DNA from: Eubacterium sp. UBA4343
Lineage (GTDB): Bacteria > Bacillota > Clostridia > Lachnospirales > Lachnospiraceae
DNA length: 17,051 bases
Direction: 5' to 3'
Assembly: GCA_002394235.1 (NCBI GenBank)
Contig: DGTF01000050.1
Span: 1 to 17,051, forward strand
In this document: positions 13,439 to 17,051 of the stretch, piece after piece
Layout of the letters: every line of letters begins with the position of its first letter
Numbering within the stretch: position 1 is the first letter of the stretch
Program-made: the position numbers and the translations under genes
The notes under the pieces: generated by a model
Told to the model about the DNA's origin: nothing
Seen by the model: only the letters and a program-made list of their open reading frames with translations
The model's database searches: none

Positions 13439-14047
13439 TCAGAACGGGCCCGATTTGATAATGTTGGCAAGCACGCCCTGAATCTCGATATCGGTGAAAT
13501 ACATATCCTCAAAGGCTTCGTTCTCCGGATGCAGATAATTACGTCCTCTTTCTTCGTCATAAAGCAGTCTCTTCAGCGTATTCTCATGATGGTCGACAAG
13601 CGCGACCACGATATCGCCGGCTTTGGCGGTCTGCTGCCGGCGGATGACAACGTAGTCTCCTGACTCGATGCCGGCGCCCATCATACTGTCGCCCCTGGCG
13701 CGGAGAATGAACATATCTTTATCTCCGAAAATGGCAGTGGGCAGAGGAATGAAGGCTTCTGTCTGCTCTTCCTCCTCGACCGGTTCACCGCAGGCGATGC
13801 CGCCCACCAGAGGAGCGTTGCGCGTGGAAAATCCGAGTCCGTGAATCATATCTGTCAGAATCTCGCCGGCACGGTAGGAGATGATTCCGCGCTGATCCAT
13901 CTCCAGAAGATATCTGTGGGCGGAACTTTTGGAAATGCCCGCCCGGTCGGCCACCTCCTTCACCGACGGCATCCGGTGCCCGCTGAAAAAGAATTCATTC
14001 ACGATATCCTGTATCCGGTTCATCAGTTCCTCGCTTTTGCTGCGCAT
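13439..14047 (-). CDS. LexA-like self-cleaving transcriptional repressor
   Basis: The 202-residue protein has a winged helix-turn-helix DNA-binding domain (about 1-65, with MPSVKEVADRAGISKSSAHRYL) and a C-terminal S24 peptidase domain. The catalytic Ser is S121 (ARGDSMMGAGI) and the Lys is K159 (NTLKRLL). The cleavage site reads IACGEP, so the scissile bond would be C86-G87, as in UmuD, instead of the Ala-Gly of most LexA proteins. It would repress its own operon until RecA filaments trigger cleavage. ATG at 14047 is preferred over 14074 because AAAGGAG lies 6 bases before it. A LexA box and promoter lie directly upstream. It may be the global LexA or a second, locus-specific copy; the window cannot tell. 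Confidence 0.92.
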   Translation of the reverse strand: MRSKSEELMNRIQDIVNEFFFSGHRMPSVKEVADRAGISKSSAHRYLLEMDQRGIISYRAGEILTDMIHGLGFSTRNAPLVGGIACGEPVEEEEQTEAFIPLPTAIFGDKDMFILRARGDSMMGAGIESGDYVVIRRQQTAKAGDIVVALVDHHENTLKRLLYDEERGRNYLHPENEAFEDMYFTDIEIQGVLANIIKSGPF

Positions 14048-14088
14048 GGGGTGCTCCTTTCTGAATGAGGTCATATTCTTGTTTAACT

Positions 14089-14102
14089 GGAACGTTCGTT
14101 CC
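14089..14102. promoter_or_regulatory. LexA box (SOS operator)
   Basis: GGAACGTTCGTTCC contains GAAC-N4-GTTC, the core of the Gram-positive SOS box, with one further matching base pair on each side. It lies about 10 bp downstream of the -10 box of the lexA-like promoter, so bound repressor would block the operon and regulate itself. Confidence 0.85.
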
Positions 14103-14112
14103 TGATAGAGAC

Positions 14113-14141
14113 ACTATAACATGGGTCAGAAAGAAATGCAA
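14113..14141 (-). promoter_or_regulatory. Promoter of the lexA-like/polymerase operon
   Basis: On the minus strand TTGCAT (14136-14141) and TATAGT (14113-14118) are separated by 17 bp. The predicted start is near 14106, just before the LexA box. Confidence 0.75.
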
Positions 14142-14179
14142 GATGAAAAATATGGAAAAAATGAGGATGCGTCTGGCTG

Positions 14180-14209
14180 TTGACTGATTTGCGGCATTTG
14201 TATTACAAT
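14180..14209 (+). promoter_or_regulatory. Promoter of the YARHG lipoprotein gene
   Basis: TTGACT (14180-14185) and TACAAT (14204-14209) are separated by 18 bp, giving a predicted start near 14216 and a leader of about 33 bases. The promoter diverges from that of the lexA-like operon. Confidence 0.65.
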
Positions 14210-14248
14210 GTCCCTATACAAATTTTGAAGAAAATGAGGTCGGAAACG

Positions 14249-15841
14249 ATGAAGAAAAGAATATGTTTGATCTTTAGTATATTTCTTGCTGCGTCACTGG
14301 CCGGCTGCGGCCAGGCAAAGCAGAAGCCGGCGCAGGACGCGGAGTATTCTGTTTCGGACAGTGCGGAGCAGGAGTCGGGCACAATGCCGGAAGAGGAACT
14401 TTCCGCGGATCTTTCAGGACCTGAGGAGGCGGACATGGATGCCATGGCCGTGACGCAGGAGCAGCTGTATGCCGGATATTATGAAAAATTGATGGAGATA
14501 CAGGGCGCATACGGGGATGCAGGATACCTGTACTATTCTTCAGAGTTTATTGATGAGAACGCAAAAAGTGTGCTGTATGCGAACCTGATTGATTTTGACA
14601 AAGACGGGAAAGATGAATTTGTGGTCGCATTTGACAACGGGCAGGAATATGATCCGGTCACGGATACCCTGCCATGGCGTGTGCAGATCTGGGGCTGGCA
14701 GAATGGATCTGTCGTGAAATTATACGAGGGGAATCCGTTCGATAATTATGTGGCGCTGAATATTGTATACCATTATGACAATGACGATATCTATTTTGTT
14801 TCCGGGTATGGTCTGCACGAGGCTCCCGCAAATAACTGGATTGAAAACAAGCTGGAAAACGGTATGTTCGTGGAGGCACACCGCTATGTATCGGACTATG
14901 ACAGCTATGATCAGGAAACAGATAATTATATCGGATACCGCGACATTTCCATTGACGGGCAGGAGGCGCCGGAGCAGGATGTGCTGAACAAAATCGAAGA
15001 ATGCCAGGCGCAGTCGGAAATCATTCCGATTGTTTCGGAAATGGATTTTGAAACGGATGTATCCGGTGCGAACGCGGCACTGGGGGACACCCTGGACAAA
15101 CTGAGGGCCGGAATCAATGGCGAATCCGGTTATGTCGTGCGTTATACCGGCGATCAGCTGCTGCAAATGGTCACCAATTATTACAGCGTGCGAAATACGG
15201 ATCCCACACTGCACTATGCCATTGAAGCGGAAACAGATGAAACCTGTGATATACGGATTTATGAAGACCACCCGGATCATATTGTGACGCTGGAAACCTA
15301 CAGCATTTCCAAGGTAGACGCCGCGGGATGTGATAAATGGGGGAATTTCGTGGACTTCAGGTACGCGAAGGCGTCCGGACCGGATGCCGGTACCGCCGCG
15401 GCAGATCCGAATGCGGCAGGCACATCTGTCACGGATCCGAATGCGGCCGGTACAGTCACAACAGATCCGAATGCGCCCGGCATGCCTTCTGTGGATGCAA
15501 ATCCGGCCGGTACACCCGTTACGGATCCTAATGCAGCAGGCACCGCCGCAGCGGACCCGGCTGCGGGGACCAGCGGGGATTACATTTTCCCGAACAGCAA
15601 TACAGTGCTCCTGACCGAAGCGGATCTGGCCGGGAAATCCAAAGAACAGCTGCGGCTTGCCAGAAACGAAATCGCCGCACGTGTAGGCCGGAAATTCAAG
15701 GATCAGAGCCTGCAGCAGTATTTTAACCAGAAAAGCTGGTATCAGCCGTCTATCGAGCCGGATTATTTTGACGCAAACATTGACACCATCTTAAATGATG
15801 TAGCCAGACAAAATATGAATTTCATTAAAGCACATGAGTAA
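14249..15841 (+). CDS. YARHG-domain lipoprotein with decapeptide repeats
   Basis: The 530-residue protein starts with a lipoprotein signal peptide ending in LAGC, so Cys20 is lipidated and the protein sits on the outer face of the membrane. An acidic linker (about 21-65) follows, then a domain with an EF-hand-like loop DFDKDGKDE (115-123). Residues about 379-440 are six degenerate copies of a decapeptide of the form DPNAAGTxxT, likely a flexible stalk. The C-terminal part (about 448-530) is a YARHG domain (LARNEIAARVGRKF, YFNQKSWY), found in extracellular proteins of Firmicutes with no known activity. ATG at 14249 has GAGGT 8 bases upstream. The stop overlaps the next gene by 8 bp. The function is unknown. 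Confidence 0.88.
   Translation: MKKRICLIFSIFLAASLAGCGQAKQKPAQDAEYSVSDSAEQESGTMPEEELSADLSGPEEADMDAMAVTQEQLYAGYYEKLMEIQGAYGDAGYLYYSSEFIDENAKSVLYANLIDFDKDGKDEFVVAFDNGQEYDPVTDTLPWRVQIWGWQNGSVVKLYEGNPFDNYVALNIVYHYDNDDIYFVSGYGLHEAPANNWIENKLENGMFVEAHRYVSDYDSYDQETDNYIGYRDISIDGQEAPEQDVLNKIEECQAQSEIIPIVSEMDFETDVSGANAALGDTLDKLRAGINGESGYVVRYTGDQLLQMVTNYYSVRNTDPTLHYAIEAETDETCDIRIYEDHPDHIVTLETYSISKVDAAGCDKWGNFVDFRYAKASGPDAGTAAADPNAAGTSVTDPNAAGTVTTDPNAPGMPSVDANPAGTPVTDPNAAGTAAADPAAGTSGDYIFPNSNTVLLTEADLAGKSKEQLRLARNEIAARVGRKFKDQSLQQYFNQKSWYQPSIEPDYFDANIDTILNDVARQNMNFIKAHE
15383..15568 (+). repeat. In-frame 30-bp repeats coding the decapeptide stalk
   Basis: About six degenerate 30-bp units centred on GATCCGAATGCGGC encode DPNAAGT-like decapeptides. 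Unit number is likely to vary among strains. Confidence 0.75.
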
Positions 15842-16490
15842 AATTGTAAACTATTTTGAAACCGTGGGCAGGAAAAGATTCCTGCTCATGATTATCGGAA
15901 ATATCATACTGGGCATGGGTGTGGCTATTTTCAGACTGTCCACCATGGGGAATGACCCTTTTAACGGTATGAATATGGCGGTCTCTGCGTATATTGGAAT
16001 TTCTTACCCGCTTTATCAGGTGCTTGTAAACATTGCGCTTTTTATTTTTCAGATATTTGCCGGAAGAAAACTGATTGGGGCCGGAACGATTGTAAACGCT
16101 GTTTTTCTGGGGTATCTGGTATCCTTTTTCTATCACCTGATGTTGGGAATCGGACAGCCGCATACGATTCCGGCACGTGTCGTGACGGTGCTTGCCGGTG
16201 TGGTCGTCTGCAGCCTCGGGCTCTCTTTTTATCAGAGATCCAATGCGGGGGTGGCGCCTTATGATGCGCTTGCGCTGATCATGGACCGGAAGTTTACGAA
16301 AATTTCCTATTTCTGGTGCCGGATCATCACGGATGCCTGCTGCGCGGTGGTCTGTTTCCTTTTCGGCGGGATCATAGGACTGGGAACACTGGTATCGACC
16401 TTCGGACTTGGCCCGTTTGTTCAGTTTTTTGACAAGACAATTACCATGAAGATATTAAAAGAAACCGACAATAGCAGAAAGGAGATGTAG
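15834..16490 (+). CDS. YczE/YyaS/YitT-type integral membrane protein
   Basis: The 218-residue membrane protein has about five hydrophobic segments, the first near 16-33 (FLLMIIGNIILGMGVAIFRL). It has the family's paired motifs: STMGNDPFNGMNMAVS near the start and SNAGVAPYDALALIM in the second half. It closes with LGTLVSTFGLGPFVQFF. Members are transporter-like proteins of unknown substrate; YczE has been linked to surfactin production in Bacillus. The gene overlaps the lipoprotein gene by 8 bp, which suggests coupled translation and perhaps a joint envelope role. Confidence 0.85.
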   Translation: MSKIVNYFETVGRKRFLLMIIGNIILGMGVAIFRLSTMGNDPFNGMNMAVSAYIGISYPLYQVLVNIALFIFQIFAGRKLIGAGTIVNAVFLGYLVSFFYHLMLGIGQPHTIPARVVTVLAGVVVCSLGLSFYQRSNAGVAPYDALALIMDRKFTKISYFWCRIITDACCAVVCFLFGGIIGLGTLVSTFGLGPFVQFFDKTITMKILKETDNSRKEM

Positions 16491-16492
16491 GG

Positions 16493-17051
16493 ATGGATAC
16501 GAACATTACCAAAAGAAATGAACTGCTTGCACAGAAAGTCATGAAGGGATTGGAGTCCCGGAACATGAGCGGGTATTATGCCGCATCCCGCGAAGAAGCA
16601 TTGAAGCTGGCACTCTCCCTGATTCCGGAGGGAAGCGCGGTGACGATGGGCGGAGGCGTAAGCGTGCACGAAATCGGTCTGGTCGATTCTCTGAAAAACG
16701 GTAACTACAACTTTATCGACCGGGATGATTTTGAAGACAAACGGGCAGCCATGCTGATGGCATACGATGCGGACGTATTTCTTGCCAGCGCGAACGCGAT
16801 TACCGAGGACGGCGTCCTCGTCAACATCGACGGCAATTCCAATCGTGTTTCTGCCATCGCACAGGGACCGAAAAAGGTGTTATTCATAGTGGGCATGAAC
16901 AAGGTCTGTAGTGATGTCGACGGCGCTATGAAACGTGCCCGCAATGTGGCGGCACCCATCAACGCGCAGCGATTCAATCTGGCCACCCCGTGCGCCAAAA
17001 CCGGATCCTGCATGAACTGCAAATCACCGGACACCATCTGCTGTCAGTTCC
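16493..17051 (+). CDS. LUD-domain protein (LutC/LutB-related), truncated by the window end
   Basis: The first 186 residues are visible and the gene continues past the window. The wording YYAASREEALKLALSLIPEGSAVTMGGGVSVHEIGLVDSL, then LMAYDADVFLASANAITEDG, NIDGNSNRVSAIAQGPKKVLFIVGMNKV and a late CAKTGSCMNCKSPDTICC, is characteristic of the LUD (DUF162) family, which includes the lactate-utilisation proteins LutB and LutC. No lutA or lutB partner is visible, so lactate use is not shown. The Cys-rich end may hold a metal or cluster. ATG at 16493 follows AAGGAG by 8 bases and starts 2 bp after the YczE-type stop. Confidence 0.88.
   Translation, partial: MDTNITKRNELLAQKVMKGLESRNMSGYYAASREEALKLALSLIPEGSAVTMGGGVSVHEIGLVDSLKNGNYNFIDRDDFEDKRAAMLMAYDADVFLASANAITEDGVLVNIDGNSNRVSAIAQGPKKVLFIVGMNKVCSDVDGAMKRARNVAAPINAQRFNLATPCAKTGSCMNCKSPDTICCQF

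Noticed and set aside
14720..15280. Minus-strand open frame inside the lipoprotein gene
   Set aside because: It is a shadow of the coding strand; the plus-strand product has a signal peptide and a recognised domain.

Overview
The window reads like a chromosome segment of an anaerobic, gut-type Firmicute, most probably Lachnospiraceae or a related Clostridium. The reasons are the mid-range GC content, strong AGGAGG-type ribosome binding sites, a GAAC-N4-GTTC LexA box of the Gram-positive type, YolD/Y-family polymerase modules, a CooS-family protein, a YARHG-domain lipoprotein and an LUD-domain protein. No rRNA, tRNA or CRISPR array is visible.

Layout. (1) 1-1920: an almost complete insertion sequence. 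It has a 10-bp terminal inverted repeat, one DDE transposase on the minus strand, and a hairpin-rich segment of about 200 bp behind the transposase stop. (2) 1944-5840, plus strand: a macro-domain protein whose leader is interrupted by the IS; a five-copy tandem array of a 106-bp hairpin-forming repeat; an ArsC/Spx-like thioredoxin-fold protein; 3-methyladenine DNA glycosylase I (Tag); a Y-family DNA polymerase; and a YolD-like protein. From arsC onward the genes overlap or nearly touch and look like one damage-response operon. (3) 10667-5862, minus strand: a well-formed promoter followed by substrate-binding lipoprotein, permease and ATPase of an NrtABC/SsuABC-type ABC transporter, then a CooS-family (anaerobic CO dehydrogenase) protein. 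(4) 14141-10685, minus strand: a LexA-like self-cleaving repressor under its own LexA box, a second Y-family polymerase, a short YolD-like protein and a DUF1848 protein. (5) 14180-17051, plus strand, divergent from the lexA-like gene: a YARHG lipoprotein with a decapeptide repeat, a YczE-type membrane protein overlapping it, and the start of an LUD-domain protein cut by the window end.

Most notable. The CooS-family protein keeps all B- and D-cluster cysteines and five of the six C-cluster ligands, but the position equivalent to Cys333 of Carboxydothermus CODH-II is Asp (GAT). No cooC, cooF or acetyl-CoA synthase gene is nearby. It is therefore unlikely to be an ordinary CO dehydrogenase and recalls the deviant CooS-V type, which carries an Fe/S/O hybrid cluster. 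It sits in one operon with an importer of the nitrate/sulfonate type, which suggests a small-molecule uptake and reduction system of unknown substrate. The two polymerase/YolD cassettes on either side of this operon, the 106-bp hairpin array and a hairpin that covers the ribosome binding site of the second polymerase are the other points of interest.
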